DNA of 64,000 bases from Sphaerochaeta associata (GCF_022869165.1 NZ_CP094929.1:1178001-1242000), one strand, 5' to 3'. Numbered from the stretch's first letter, positions 42,835 to 56,856 are shown. Notes: generated by a model from the sequence alone, not told the origin. A program made the numbers and translations.

Positions 42835-44079
42835 ATGACCGGTACACAACAGGAAATTTCCTACATTGTTCGTGAGCCACGCGAGAAAAACGTCGAGTTG
42901 GCTGCCAAGCTCTTTTCCATGAAGCAGGCGTACTGCTCCAGGCGGTTCCATCGGCAAATGCCCGGGTATCGGATGAGTCCGCTGCAGGGCCTCCCCAACC
43001 TCGCTACTATGTTCGAGGTGGGTGGTATCTGGACGAAGGATGAATCCAGCCGTCTTCAGCTCAACAGCTTCAAAGTACTCGGAGGCTCCTTCGCCCTGTA
43101 TCGGTATCTGCAAAAACAACTCGGAATTCTCGGTGAGGATACGCCGTTTGCATACCTCGCCAGTGATGAAGTCAAAGAGAAAGTGGGGAACCTTATCTTT
43201 GCAAGTGCCACCGACGGCAACCATGGCCGTGGTATTGCTTGGGCGGCAAAACGCCTGGGCTTCAAGTGTGTCATTTACGTTCACTCCGAAACCAGCGTAC
43301 GGCGCATCGATGCGATCAAGAGCAATGGCGCCAAGGTGGTCATCGTCGATGGCAACTATGACGACGCAGTGCGCCAAGTGGCAATCGATGCAGAGAAGAA
43401 TGGTTGGACGATCATCAGCGACACCAGCTGGGACAACTATACCGAGATTCCCACCTGGATCATGCAAGGTTATCTCACCCTGCTGGCAGAAGCTCAGGAG
43501 CAGTTCAGCGGGGTAGGTATTGTCAAGCCGACACACCTCTTCATCCAAGCCGGCGTAGGAGCACTTGCCGCATCGGTAATCGGCTTCTATCACGCATTGT
43601 TCGGGCAGGACGCCCCCAAGTGCATCGTCGTCGAACCCGACAAGGCTCCCTGTATTTATGAAAGTGCACTTGCCAATGACGGCAAGCCCCATACGGTAAC
43701 CGGTGCCCTGGACACCATCATGGCCGGTTTGGCCTGCGGCGATCCAAGCCCCATTGCGTGGGAAATTTTGAACGAGAACGCCGATGCCTTCATCATCGTG
43801 CCCGACTACATAGCCGCCAAGGGAATGAGAATGTATGCGACCCCGCTCAACGGTGATCCGTTCATCATCAGCGGTGAGAGTGGGGCGGTAACCCTTGGGG
43901 CCTTCGCCTCGATCATGCAGTATCCTGAGCTCAAGGAGCTCAAGGATGCACTGGGTCTGGACAAGGACAGCCAGGTGCTCTTCATCAATACCGAAGGCAA
44001 CACCGATCCCGTCCACTTCCGCCAGATCATCTGGGAGGGTGCCAATCCGGTACCCAAGCAGCACTGGATCAACATATAA
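42835..44079 (+). CDS. dpaL: Diaminopropionate ammonia-lyase
   Basis: 414 residues of the fold-type II PLP family, YgeX/DpaL type. The PLP lysine is Lys80 in LNSFKVLGGSFA. Also seen are FASATDGNHGRGIAWAAKRL, the cofactor phosphate loop QAGVGALAASV, and GESGAVTLGAF. It converts 2,3-diaminopropionate to pyruvate and two ammonia. ATG 42835 has GGAGG 5-9 nt upstream. It faces a sodium:solute symporter gene across a terminator, which may or may not import a related amino acid. Confidence 0.9.
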   Translation: MTGTQQEISYIVREPREKNVELAAKLFSMKQAYCSRRFHRQMPGYRMSPLQGLPNLATMFEVGGIWTKDESSRLQLNSFKVLGGSFALYRYLQKQLGILGEDTPFAYLASDEVKEKVGNLIFASATDGNHGRGIAWAAKRLGFKCVIYVHSETSVRRIDAIKSNGAKVVIVDGNYDDAVRQVAIDAEKNGWTIISDTSWDNYTEIPTWIMQGYLTLLAEAQEQFSGVGIVKPTHLFIQAGVGALAASVIGFYHALFGQDAPKCIVVEPDKAPCIYESALANDGKPHTVTGALDTIMAGLACGDPSPIAWEILNENADAFIIVPDYIAAKGMRMYATPLNGDPFIISGESGAVTLGAFASIMQYPELKELKDALGLDKDSQVLFINTEGNTDPVHFRQIIWEGANPVPKQHWINI

Positions 44080-44099
44080 ATCCAAGCCAGGAAACAACA

Positions 44100-44122
44100 G
44101 AGCCGTCGCATTGCGACGGCTC
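44100..44122. terminator. Hairpin between dpaL and the symporter
   Basis: GAGCCGTCGC (44100-44109) and GCGACGGCTC (44113-44122) pair perfectly around a 3-nt loop. It lies between two converging genes. Weak T tracts on both sides suggest a shared, possibly bidirectional terminator. Confidence 0.65.
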
Positions 44123-44143
44123 CTTGATTATTCGGGCTACCGA

Positions 44144-45589
44144 TCAGTCCTCTTCGTAGAGAAGGTCCAGTGTCTCTTTCTTCGGAGGCATGATCAACGA
44201 GAAGGCATAGAAGGCGACAAGACTTATCAAAAGAGCGGGTATGATGTTGTTCAGCTTCGGGATGGAGGGCAGTACCTTGGTGTCCATCAAGAAGAATACA
44301 ACGCTGCCGATGAGAATCGAGGCAATGGATCCTGCACTTGATGCTTTCTTCCAGAAGTGACCCATTACGTATGGAACGAAGGTTCCTGCGGCCCTGAGGG
44401 TGAACGAGAAGGCCAGGAGGGTGAGGATGTTGTTGGCGTATAACGCAGTCACCAGACTGAAGAGGGCGACGATGACCATCGTTATCTTGGTGACCAGCAT
44501 GACTTCCTTGTCCTTGGCACCCTTGCGGATGAAAATCTTATACAGGTCGTTTCCAAAAATAGAGCCTGCTCCAAGCAGGTCGCTATCAGCCGAACTCATC
44601 GTCGCACTGATGATGCCGGCAAATAGAATACCGGTGACCACTGCAGGCATCGTAGCCACAGCCAGAGCCGGAAGGGCATAGCGTGAGTTGTTCTTCAGTG
44701 CATCCACTACGCCGGGGTCGAGCAGGTTCTGGTTGAACAGGCTGAGCATGGTCAGTCCCAGTATTACGGGAATGAAGGCAAAGACAAAGTTTACGATTGC
44801 TGCAAGAATGGATCCTTGGATGGCTGCCTTGCCGTCGCGGGCGGCATAATAGCGGGAGACTGCTTCCTGTCCGACTGAGAAGGTGGCTACGTACATGATC
44901 ACAAAGCCTGCAATCTGTCCCCAGCCCCCGATTCCCTTGGTAAAGCTGAGATGCTCGACTGGAATGGTTTGCTTCACTGTCGCCCAACCGCCGGCCAGCT
45001 TCAAGGCAAACGGAATTGCAATTGCCATACCGAAGACAATGAGGAATACCTGGACAAAGTCGGTAAGCGTTACCGACCACAGGCCGCCCATAACCGCATA
45101 GACGGTGATGACGACGGTGACAATAATCAAGCTGGTGGTGTAATCAAGGCCCAGCATGACTTCCAGAATGGAAGCCGAGGCCTTGAACTGGCCTGCTGTC
45201 AATCCAACCAGGGCAGCCATCATGACAATGGCACTGAACCCGCCGGAGAACTTGTCATACCTTCTTCTGAAATATTCAGGTACCGTCTTTACTTGAGAGG
45301 ATCGAAATTTCGGGGCAAGGGGGATAAGAATCATAAAGGCAATTCCCATGGCGATGATGTACCAGGAAGCGCTCATGCCCCATTTGCCATATGCATTGGC
45401 GACAACACCCAGCGAACTTCCTCCGCCGATTTCCGTTGCTGCAAGGGTTCCCGCCATCAACAGGGGACCCAACCGTCTTCCTGCCACCATGAAGTCGGTG
45501 TTGGTGCTAATCTTCTTGGAAGAGTAGTAGCCAATAGCCAGCATCAAGAGCATGTACAATACTACGATGAGAATAATCGTACCATTCAT
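44144..45589 (-). CDS. Sodium:solute symporter (SSS family)
   Basis: 481 residues with about 13 hydrophobic helices. N-terminal features of the family are YYSSKKISTNTDFMVAGRRL and TEIGGGSSLGVVANAYGKWG. The sodium-site region ISATMSSADSDLLGAGSIFGNDLY and the C-terminal layout fit pantothenate, proline or sugar symporters of the LeuT fold. Substrate not determined. AAGGAGTG precedes the ATG. A long AT-rich region lies upstream. Confidence 0.88.
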   Translation of the reverse strand: MNGTIILIVVLYMLLMLAIGYYSSKKISTNTDFMVAGRRLGPLLMAGTLAATEIGGGSSLGVVANAYGKWGMSASWYIIAMGIAFMILIPLAPKFRSSQVKTVPEYFRRRYDKFSGGFSAIVMMAALVGLTAGQFKASASILEVMLGLDYTTSLIIVTVVITVYAVMGGLWSVTLTDFVQVFLIVFGMAIAIPFALKLAGGWATVKQTIPVEHLSFTKGIGGWGQIAGFVIMYVATFSVGQEAVSRYYAARDGKAAIQGSILAAIVNFVFAFIPVILGLTMLSLFNQNLLDPGVVDALKNNSRYALPALAVATMPAVVTGILFAGIISATMSSADSDLLGAGSIFGNDLYKIFIRKGAKDKEVMLVTKITMVIVALFSLVTALYANNILTLLAFSFTLRAAGTFVPYVMGHFWKKASSAGSIASILIGSVVFFLMDTKVLPSIPKLNNIIPALLISLVAFYAFSLIMPPKKETLDLLYEED

Positions 45590-45680
45590 ACCAAATCACT
45601 CCTTTTGTTCTGTGTATATGGTAGTATTTATTCATACTCAAACTTTTATCAATAAAATTATGTAATCGAAAAATAAAAGA

Positions 45681-45725
45681 AAAAAAACTGCAATAATATC
45701 AATATATCGTTTCAATTATTGCAGT
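45681..45725 (-). terminator. Terminator of the 177-residue envelope-protein gene
   Basis: ACTGCAATAAT (45687-45697) pairs perfectly with ATTATTGCAGT (45715-45725). On the minus strand the hairpin is followed by a run of T (45687-45681). Confidence 0.75.
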
Positions 45726-45785
45726 ATTTGATAAAAATCATACAAATTTGTTGTGATGTCTAATATACTAGGATTTTTCCTTTAC

Positions 45786-46319
45786 TCAGAAAGAGTAGAG
45801 CACTCCGATAGTGGAAGTAAACAGACCTGCAAGGGGTAAAAAAGCATTGAAGACAACGCCCCCGGTGAAGATTTCATCATCTTCCACATACCCGTAAGCC
45901 ATGACCGGAATATTAAGCGTCAGCGTCAGTCCGAAGTTCTTGTTGGGTACCCAGTACTCACCTTTGAGCACTGGACCCGCCAAACCGAAAATGGCTGATT
46001 TCAATTCTGTAAAGGCTGTTGTCCCGATTCCAACTTTAAAATCAAAATTCTCACTGAGGGCAAACGCTTGGCTTACATCGGCAGTGAGCGTGGCTACTTC
46101 CAGAAAAACATCCTCTGCACCTCCGGCAAAACCAATATACGAAAGACCCAGTGGATACCCGATTCCGGCATTCAGGTAGAGAGATCCAAGTCCGATATCC
46201 ACCACAGCCCCTGAAGAGGCAAACCCCAGCTGAGCTCCAATTGCAACACTGCTTGGGCGGGCAAAAGCAGAACCTACGACGAATAGGAGTATAAGAAGTA
46301 CAAGTGCAATTCGTTTCAT
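45786..46319 (-). CDS. Small exported, beta-barrel-like protein
   Basis: 177 residues. Signal peptide MKRIALVLLILLFVVGSAFA, then short amphipathic strands rich in Gly, Phe and Leu (IGLGSLYLNAGIGYPLG), and a C-terminal TSTIGVLYSF ending in Phe. An outer-membrane location is inferred. CAAGGAGG precedes the ATG. The family is not recognised. It resembles the protein at 42151 in style, not clearly in sequence. Confidence 0.6.
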   Translation of the reverse strand: MKRIALVLLILLFVVGSAFARPSSVAIGAQLGFASSGAVVDIGLGSLYLNAGIGYPLGLSYIGFAGGAEDVFLEVATLTADVSQAFALSENFDFKVGIGTTAFTELKSAIFGLAGPVLKGEYWVPNKNFGLTLTLNIPVMAYGYVEDDEIFTGGVVFNAFLPLAGLFTSTIGVLYSF

Positions 46320-46386
46320 ATGCAGCCTCCTTGGCTACCTATAAAAACACATGAACCAGTAAAATGTGACAAATAATGTACTTTGT

Positions 46387-47046
46387 CTAATGGTATTGAA
46401 TGGTATTCGCAAGGCGAATGATCTCAAACCGATCCTTCACTTCGAGCTTGGAGTAGATTGTGCTGATGTTGTTTCTCACCGTCTGTTCGGCAAGTTGGAG
46501 ACGATCGGCGATTTGCTGATTGTCAAAGCCGGTGGCGATGAGCCCGAAAATCTCCTTCTCCCTGTCGGTAAGGGTATCGAACCACTCGAAGCGGCTGGAG
46601 ACTTCGGGAATCTTCGGGCTGGTCCCGTCGTACATGGCATTGATCAATTTGGTGGCAATTTTGGGGGAAATCTGCACCAACCCTGTATGAAGAGCCCTGA
46701 TGGCGGCAATGAGCTCGGTGGGTGAGATGTCCTTGAGCAGGTAGCCGGAGGAGCCGATACGCAGGGCATCCCGTACATACTCATCCTCATCGTAGGTTGA
46801 AAGCATGACAATCTTTATCGAACGATGTGCTTCAAGTATGCGTTTTGTGGCCACAACCCCGCTGATATCAGGCAGGTGAACATCCATGAGGATGACGTCG
46901 GGAACCAAGGATTCAGCCATCGCTATTGCAGAGGTTCCGTTCTTGGCTATACCGACGACCTGCAGGTCATCGGTATAGTTCTCAAGGCTCATCCTGAGGC
47001 TCTCGACAAAAAGCGGTTGATCATCAACCAAGAGGATTCGTATCAT
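46387..47046 (-). CDS. NarL/LuxR-family response regulator
   Basis: 219 residues: receiver (1-120) with Asp9-Asp10 region LLVDDQPLF, phosphoacceptor in VILMDVHLPD, and the C-terminal LuxR helix-turn-helix (ERELI-like LTDREKEIFGLIATGFDNQQ, then TVRNNISTIYSKLEV). It forms a pair with the kinase encoded just upstream with a 23-bp overlap. The operon is divergent from the sugar ABC transporter, its most likely target. Confidence 0.92.
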   Translation of the reverse strand: MIRILLVDDQPLFVESLRMSLENYTDDLQVVGIAKNGTSAIAMAESLVPDVILMDVHLPDISGVVATKRILEAHRSIKIVMLSTYDEDEYVRDALRIGSSGYLLKDISPTELIAAIRALHTGLVQISPKIATKLINAMYDGTSPKIPEVSSRFEWFDTLTDREKEIFGLIATGFDNQQIADRLQLAEQTVRNNISTIYSKLEVKDRFEIIRLANTIQYH

Positions 47047-48307
47047 CGGTCTGCTCCTTCTGCAACGGAATGGTTACAGTAAGCTGAAAGCCTCCCTCCG
47101 GAGCGTTCTCAGCCCTCACCACACCACCAAGTCTGCTTATTCGTTCTTCCATACCGGCAAGGCCGATTCCTTTGATGATTTTCTTCGCACCGGTTCCATT
47201 GTCCAGGATGATCACCTGCACCGACTCATCCACTATCCAGAAGAGGATGCGTACGCAGGTGGCGTGGCCATGCCGGAGGGCATTTGTCAGGCCTTCCTGC
47301 ACGATGCGGTAGAGAACAAGATCCAGCTCATCACCGAAGGATGCCTCAAGATTTCCGCTTTCAATCTCGACTTTGACGCCTGTGGTGCTTTCAAAAATCT
47401 TCTTGATCTTGTAAATGGCACGCATCCCCACTTCCCGCTCGCTATCCGACTTTCGCAAGAGGTGCAAAGCCCTGCGTGTTTCGACCAAGCCCTCCTGGGC
47501 TTGGGAACGGGCTGCACTGCACATCTCGCTGGTCTTGTCGCTGTTGCGGCAGCCGGTGGCAATGATCGCGTCCATCATGGCAATGATGTTGGTGAACATG
47601 TACCCGCTGATATCGTGGATCTCCCGCGAGATCCGGTATCGTTCCTTCTTCGCCGCTTCCATCTCCGCTGTTCGGGCGTACGATTGCAGGCTCTGGCTGA
47701 AAATGGTCAGTTTTGTGATGGTGGTATTGAGGATCTCTATCTGGGCCTTGGCTTTTACGTGCAGTGCATAAAAGTGCTTTACTGCAATCTGCAGGTAGGC
47801 AAAACATAGCAGTATGGCTGAGAAGGCGATCAGCTCCTCTGTTTGGATGGGCCTGAGCTGTGCATTGAGGTCGTTCTCGCCTAGAAAAGGAGGCAGCAGC
47901 TGAAAGTAAAGGGCTGTCAAGGTATAGAGGAGCGGGAACGGAAGGTCATACGGCCAGGTGATAAGCGATAGGATTACAGTCTGGAATGCAAGGTAGAGCA
48001 GCAGGCGGATGGTCAGATAGTCGTTGAGCGAGTAATCAAGCACCAGCAAGGCGGTGAGGCCGAGGAAACACAGCAACAGGATTCCCAGCAAATGCCGGGT
48101 ATGGGAAAGGAGGACTATGCACAACGAATAGAAGAGAAAGAATATGAAAAAAGTGCGGTAGAACTCATAGGGACGGGTGCTGCTACCTCCCTCGATTCCA
48201 TACGTGGCAATAAAGATGACCAAGGCAAGGAGCAGCAACAGTACTGCATATGCCTGAAAGACATATGAGAAATACCTGTCTTTATTCAGCCGTGTCTTGA
48301 TTCCCAT
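47024..48307 (-). CDS. Membrane histidine kinase (HisKA_3/NarX type)
   Basis: 427 residues. Six or seven hydrophobic helices in the first 190 residues form a membrane sensor. A coiled linker leads to the dimerisation box REIHDISGYMFTNIIAMM with the phospho-His. The ATPase domain has EGLTNALRHGHA (N box), ILDNGTGAKK (G1) and GIGLAGMEERI (G2). It partners the NarL-type regulator. There is no ribosome site. TATACT (48320-48315) ends 7 nt before ATG 48307, so the mRNA may be leaderless, though the -35 is poor. Confidence 0.9.
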   Translation of the reverse strand: MGIKTRLNKDRYFSYVFQAYAVLLLLLALVIFIATYGIEGGSSTRPYEFYRTFFIFFLFYSLCIVLLSHTRHLLGILLLCFLGLTALLVLDYSLNDYLTIRLLLYLAFQTVILSLITWPYDLPFPLLYTLTALYFQLLPPFLGENDLNAQLRPIQTEELIAFSAILLCFAYLQIAVKHFYALHVKAKAQIEILNTTITKLTIFSQSLQSYARTAEMEAAKKERYRISREIHDISGYMFTNIIAMMDAIIATGCRNSDKTSEMCSAARSQAQEGLVETRRALHLLRKSDSEREVGMRAIYKIKKIFESTTGVKVEIESGNLEASFGDELDLVLYRIVQEGLTNALRHGHATCVRILFWIVDESVQVIILDNGTGAKKIIKGIGLAGMEERISRLGGVVRAENAPEGGFQLTVTIPLQKEQTDDTNPLG

Positions 48308-48478
48308 GGACGTCAGTATACCATATCCAAAAATGGGGACGGTACATTTGTACTCGTTGAAGGTAAGGAATTATGAGTTTTCAGTATTTCTGTCCCTTTC
48401 TTGCCCGCTGTATCGGACCTATCATGCATTTATAGAAAAAGTAGCAAACTTGTTCTAGAAACACAAGGAGGAAATGGT

Positions 48479-49780
48479 ATGAAAAAGACCATGTGTGTTG
48501 TTTTAGCGCTTCTTTTGGTTGTCTCGTCTCTTGCCTTTGCCGGCGGCAAGGCTGAGACTGCTGCAGTGGCAGCCGACCCGAATGCACCGGTGACCCTCAC
48601 TGTCTGGTGTTGGGACCCGATGTTCAACATCTTTGCGATGAATGAAGCAGCAAAGATCTATGCCGTCGACCATCCCAACGTAAAGGTCAACGTGGTTGAA
48701 ACCCCTTGGAATGACCTGCAGCAGAAGCTCATCACGAGCCTGTCTGCAAATGCAACTGCAAATCTTCCGGACATTATCCTGATGCAGGACAATGCCATCC
48801 AGAAGAACGTCATGACCTATCCCGAGGCTTATGTACCCCTCAATGGGAAAATCGACCTTTCCCAGTTCGCCCAGTTCAAGGTGGATGTGGGGACCATCGA
48901 CGGCAAGCATTATGGAGTCCCGTTTGACAACGGAGCCACCGGAACCTTCCTCAGGAGGGACATTGTCGAGAAGGCCGGCCTGAAAGTCAGCGATTTCAAC
49001 GACATTACCTGGGAACGCTTCATCGAGCTTGGAAAAATCGTCAAGCAGAAGACCGGCGTCGCCATGATTTCCACGGTAGCCAACGAACCCGACTTCCCGA
49101 TGCTGATGCTCCAAAGCGCAGGGACGTGGATGTTTGATGAAAGCGGCAAGGCCTTCATCAAGGACAACAAGGTGCTGAAGGAAGCCCTTCGCATCACCAA
49201 GGAAATGGTTGCAAGCGGCATCTGCATCCTCGTTCCCGACTGGAACGCCTATATTGCGACCTTGAACAACGGAACAGTGGCCTCCACCATCAACGGCTGC
49301 TGGATCAGCGGATCTATACAGGCCGAGAAGAGCCAGAGCGGCAAATGGGCGGTGACCAATACTCCCAGATTCGCCAACATCGCCAGTTCGGTGAACTACT
49401 CCAGCCAAGGTGGATCGGGCTGGATGGTCATGGCCAACTCGAAGAATCCCGACGTCGCCATCGACTTCCTGGCAAAGACCTTCGGTGGAAGCGTCGCCCT
49501 CTACGAGACCATTCTTCCTGCCAGCGGAGCCATTGCAACATGGCTGCCCGCAGCAAAGAGTCCTGTATACTCCACTCCCATCGAGTTCTTCGGTGGACAG
49601 AAGATTTACGAGGACCTGGTCAACTATGCAGGCAAGGTTCCCAATGTAAAGTATGGTGTCTATAACTATGAAGCCCGCGATGCAATCGCCCGTGCTCTGA
49701 GCGAAGTCATGCAGGGTGGAGACATCGATGCCGCTCTTGCAACCGCCCAGAAGAACGTAGAATTCTTGATGAGCGAGTAG
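48479..49780 (+). CDS. Sugar ABC transporter solute-binding protein
   Basis: 433 residues of the cluster B (maltose-type, SBP_bac_1) family. Signal peptide ending SSLAFA, mature start GGKAE, then the typical VTLTVWCWDPMFNIFAMNEA and VNVVETPWNDLQQKLITSL. ATG 48479 is set by AAGGAGG at 48465-48471. The permeases and beta-galactosidase downstream suggest a galactoside or similar oligosaccharide. No ATPase gene is present, so a shared MsmK/MalK-type ATPase elsewhere is likely. Confidence 0.9.
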   Translation: MKKTMCVVLALLLVVSSLAFAGGKAETAAVAADPNAPVTLTVWCWDPMFNIFAMNEAAKIYAVDHPNVKVNVVETPWNDLQQKLITSLSANATANLPDIILMQDNAIQKNVMTYPEAYVPLNGKIDLSQFAQFKVDVGTIDGKHYGVPFDNGATGTFLRRDIVEKAGLKVSDFNDITWERFIELGKIVKQKTGVAMISTVANEPDFPMLMLQSAGTWMFDESGKAFIKDNKVLKEALRITKEMVASGICILVPDWNAYIATLNNGTVASTINGCWISGSIQAEKSQSGKWAVTNTPRFANIASSVNYSSQGGSGWMVMANSKNPDVAIDFLAKTFGGSVALYETILPASGAIATWLPAAKSPVYSTPIEFFGGQKIYEDLVNYAGKVPNVKYGVYNYEARDAIARALSEVMQGGDIDAALATAQKNVEFLMSE

Positions 49781-49797
49781 GAATCGACTAACGCATG

Positions 49798-49830
49798 CTC
49801 TGATACCGCTGTATACTGGCGGTATCGGAG
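49798..49830 (+). promoter_or_regulatory. Intercistronic hairpin between binding protein and permease
   Basis: GATACCGC (49802-49809) pairs with GCGGTATC (49819-49826), extended by CTC/GAG after one mismatch. Such hairpins between binding-protein and permease genes often stabilise the upstream mRNA and lower permease expression. Confidence 0.55.
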
Positions 49831-49866
49831 TTGTTTGATTGAGCATCTGAAGAAGGGAAAGGCATC

Positions 49867-50741
49867 ATGGCAAAGACAACATTGACAAAGAAAATCAACC
49901 TGTTCGGCTGGTTGTTTGTCATACCCGCTGCACTGTTCATATTCATCCTGAATTTCTATCCGATGGTCAGTGCATTTCTGCTCTCATTGCAATCGGGTAG
50001 GGGAAACAATCTGAAATTCGCCGGGCTGAAGAATTACGCCCGACTCTTCGAGGACGAGATGTTTCTCACGTCGGTGGGAAACGTCATCACCTATCTGGTG
50101 ATTCAGGTCCCTGTAATGCTTCTCTTTGCGTTGGTCCTCGCCTCATTGCTCAACGACCCGAAACTCAAGGGCAGGGGAATGTTCAGAACACTCATTTTCC
50201 TGCCGTGTGCGACCAGCCTGGTCTCATCGGCAATGATTTTCAAATCGTTCTTCTCCATCGATGGAATCGTGAATACCACCCTCATCGGCCTTGGTGTCCT
50301 TGAAGGTCCTATGAGCTGGCTCACCCATCCAGTTTGGGCTAAGTTCGTCATAATCCTGACCATTACCTGGCGTTGGACCGGTTACAACACCGTATTCTAC
50401 CTTGCCGGACTTCAAAACATCGACCGCAGCGTCTATGAGGCCGCCCGCATCGACGGAGCATCGGCCTCCCGCCAGTTCACCTCCATAACCATCCCGCTGC
50501 TCAAGCCGGTCATTCTCTTGACCACCATCATGTCCACCAATGGAACGCTTCAGCTCTTTGACGAGGTGCGCAACATCACCAATGGAGGACCGGGCATCGC
50601 AACACTGTCCATCAGCCAATACATCTACAACCTCTCGTTCATGTACAATCCTCAGTTCGGCTATGCAGCAGCCGTTTCGTACGCAATCCTGGTGATGGTT
50701 GCCATCCTCTCATTCGTCCAAATCAAGGTGGGGGACAAGCG

Positions 50742-50745
<4 letters not shown>
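49867..50745 (+). CDS. Sugar ABC transporter permease (MalF-type)
   Basis: 292 residues, six transmembrane helices, with the EAA motif for ATPase contact as YEAARIDGASASRQFTSITI. N-terminal basic residues then WLFVIPAALFIFIL are typical. It overlaps the second permease by 4 bp. Part of the oligosaccharide importer encoded with the binding protein at 48479. Confidence 0.92.
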
Positions 50746-54718
<3,973 letters not shown>

Positions 54719-54724
54719 GGACTT

Positions 54725-54750
54725 GCATCCTGCCCCAAAAGGCAGGATGC
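54725..54750 (+). terminator. Hairpin after lacZ
   Basis: GCATCCTGCC (54725-54734) pairs perfectly with GGCAGGATGC (54741-54750). Only TTGGTGT follows, so termination may be partial and the glutathione peroxidase gene could receive some read-through. Confidence 0.6.
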
Positions 54751-54772
54751 TTGGTGTAAGAGGAGATCTGCG

Positions 54773-55318
54773 ATGCACCTATACGATATTGAAGTTTCTG
54801 CAATGGACGGAAAGCCAGTCAAGCTTTCTGCTTTTAGGGGCAAGGTACTGTTGATCGTCAACACGGCAACCCACTGCGGTTTTACACCCCAGTACGATGA
54901 ATTGGAAAAGCTCTATAAAGCGTACAAGGAAAAGGGTCTTGAGGTTCTCGACTTCCCCTGCAACCAGTTCAAGGAGCAGGCTCCCGGGTCCATCGAGGAG
55001 ATCAACCAGTTCTGCACCCTCAACTTCGGCACCACCTTCAAGCGGTTTGCAAAGCTGGAGGTCAATGGGAAGGGCGAACACCCGCTCTATACGTTCCTTA
55101 AATCGAAGAAGGGCTTTGCGGGCTTCAATCCCCTGCATGAGAAGAGCGCCCGGCTGACCGAACGCATGCGTGCTGCAGACCCCGAGTTCGAGAAGGACAG
55201 CTCGATCAAATGGAACTTCACCAAGTTCCTCATCGACAGGAACGGCGAGGTGGTCGAACGTTTTGAGCCGACCAGTTTCATGCCCGAAATAGAAGAGAAG
55301 GTAAAGGCTTTGCTGTAA
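54773..55318 (+). CDS. Glutathione peroxidase-family protein 1
   Basis: 181 residues with the thiol peroxidase motifs: VNTATHCGFTPQYDELEKLY (peroxidatic Cys at about 36), DFPCNQFKEQAPGS (Gln and the second Cys), and SSIKWNFTKFLIDRNGEVVER (Trp, Asn). The active-site selenocysteine of animal enzymes is Cys here. Bacterial members usually use thioredoxin as reductant to remove peroxides. A close paralogue lies at 57137. GGAG precedes the ATG. Confidence 0.92.
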   Translation: MHLYDIEVSAMDGKPVKLSAFRGKVLLIVNTATHCGFTPQYDELEKLYKAYKEKGLEVLDFPCNQFKEQAPGSIEEINQFCTLNFGTTFKRFAKLEVNGKGEHPLYTFLKSKKGFAGFNPLHEKSARLTERMRAADPEFEKDSSIKWNFTKFLIDRNGEVVERFEPTSFMPEIEEKVKALL

Positions 55319-55326
55319 ACGGGAGA

Positions 55327-56856
55327 TTACTCGATGAAGAGTCGCTCATATAGTTGCTCGAACCTTTCAATCTGGGTTTGTGATAGAGCATGAAATTCTT
55401 TTTCTTGTGCCCGCTTGGACAGTTTTCCTCCGTTTTGTGATAAGAAATTGTAAAGCAGGAAAACAGTAGTATCGGGTATTTCAATACCGTCTTGTACTGT
55501 TTTCCTGAATGTATCATAACGCACAAGAAAATGCGCTTCTTCAGGAATTTCATGCTCTATTGTTTCCTTGACACACTGATAGAGAAAGACAGCGTGTGCT
55601 GTCGCATCAAAGTAACGGTAATAATCGACGGTGTCATTGAGAACACGTACGTTATGATCTTTTGTTGTTTCCCATTTGATGAAGGGCAGTATTGTTTGTG
55701 AGTAACCTCTTAATACTACTTCATATTCTGCTATTCGATTCAGCATCGAACTGGATACCGGAAATATCATACCTGGGGGATTATACCCATTTTCTGCCAG
55801 GATATGATGGATGAGATACCGATGAATACGTCCGTTCCCATCCACAAATGGGTGGATATAGACGAATCCGAACGCGATTGCTGCCGCTGCACAGACCGCG
55901 TCGATTGTGTGGGTGATTTTTTTGCTGTATGCAACCAATCCATCTATCAAAGAATCAATATCCTCATGCTTCGCGCTGAAATGTTCCACAACAGGCATTC
56001 CCGTATCTCTATCATGTTCGCCGACGAAGCCTCCAGTCTCTCTATACCCAGGTTTCACAAAACGGCTGTCTCCAATTACCATTTTTTGAAGTTGTACAAG
56101 CGCATCCTTGCTGATTGGTGACTTCCCGGCATCACGAATCGCATTGCCCCATCGCATGATTCTATCGTGGGGAGGTGCTTCATTTTCAATGGCAAAACTT
56201 GCTTGTGAATCTTTTAAAAGTAGAAATGCAGCCGCACGGGCAACTACGTCCTTGGGGATATTCGTCGAGACGAGAAGGGCTTTCTCTTTGAGATTCATGG
56301 AAATGTATGCATCCAATTCCTCAGTTCGTCGTATCAGGGGACAAAAATCCGGAGTCCCTGGAAGATTGTTTACAACTCGATGCCGCATCGATCTCTTTCC
56401 GGTTACGGCCAACTGTTTCAGAGGATCGAGCGCATGCACATAATTGCCTCTTTGTACATCCGGCAAATCGAGGGCTTTTCCCATCAGCCATTCATAGAGG
56501 AACCAAATTCGTCTGCTATAGGCTCCCGTTATTGAGGCCTGAACCATCTTGCATATTTCGTTCGGGTCAAGGAGTTCGAATAATTTCTTAAGGACGCATA
56601 AATCAACGCCTTCATATTTCAATGCAAAAGCCAGATGTCCTTTTACGGAATTTTCCGGCTGATATCTAGGAGTGAGCAAATGCCAATCATTCTCTTTTAC
56701 GATGGTGTGTTTCGTCCCGATTGCCATTTTAATTGTGGGAAATGGGCAGGGAAGGTTATATGCATCAATAAGGGCTGCATACCCGACAGGGGTGCCTTTT
56801 TCGGGTAGAGAGAATTCATGAAAAACGATTACTGGACCTGAAAAACGATTATTCAT
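55327..56856 (-). CDS. Fic-domain protein 2 (class II)
   Basis: 509 residues. Inhibitory motif SFAIEN (Ser220-Asn225) and catalytic loop HPFVDGNGRIHR (His335 as base), so AMPylation activity with auto-inhibition is expected. The N-terminal 200 and C-terminal 110 residues are helical with no recognised domain, and there is no winged helix like that of the first Fic protein. The gene is AT-rich and transcribed against both flanking peroxidase genes, which suggests insertion. Direct repeats begin at its start codon. Target unknown. Confidence 0.88.
   Translation of the reverse strand: MNNRFSGPVIVFHEFSLPEKGTPVGYAALIDAYNLPCPFPTIKMAIGTKHTIVKENDWHLLTPRYQPENSVKGHLAFALKYEGVDLCVLKKLFELLDPNEICKMVQASITGAYSRRIWFLYEWLMGKALDLPDVQRGNYVHALDPLKQLAVTGKRSMRHRVVNNLPGTPDFCPLIRRTEELDAYISMNLKEKALLVSTNIPKDVVARAAAFLLLKDSQASFAIENEAPPHDRIMRWGNAIRDAGKSPISKDALVQLQKMVIGDSRFVKPGYRETGGFVGEHDRDTGMPVVEHFSAKHEDIDSLIDGLVAYSKKITHTIDAVCAAAAIAFGFVYIHPFVDGNGRIHRYLIHHILAENGYNPPGMIFPVSSSMLNRIAEYEVVLRGYSQTILPFIKWETTKDHNVRVLNDTVDYYRYFDATAHAVFLYQCVKETIEHEIPEEAHFLVRYDTFRKTVQDGIEIPDTTVFLLYNFLSQNGGKLSKRAQEKEFHALSQTQIERFEQLYERLFIE

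Noticed and set aside
42649-44097. A 482-codon open frame on the minus strand
   Set aside because: It lies fully antisense to dpaL, which is a clear PLP enzyme with a strong ribosome site.
48503-49846. A 447-codon open frame on the minus strand
   Set aside because: It is antisense to the sugar-binding protein gene, with no family-like sequence.
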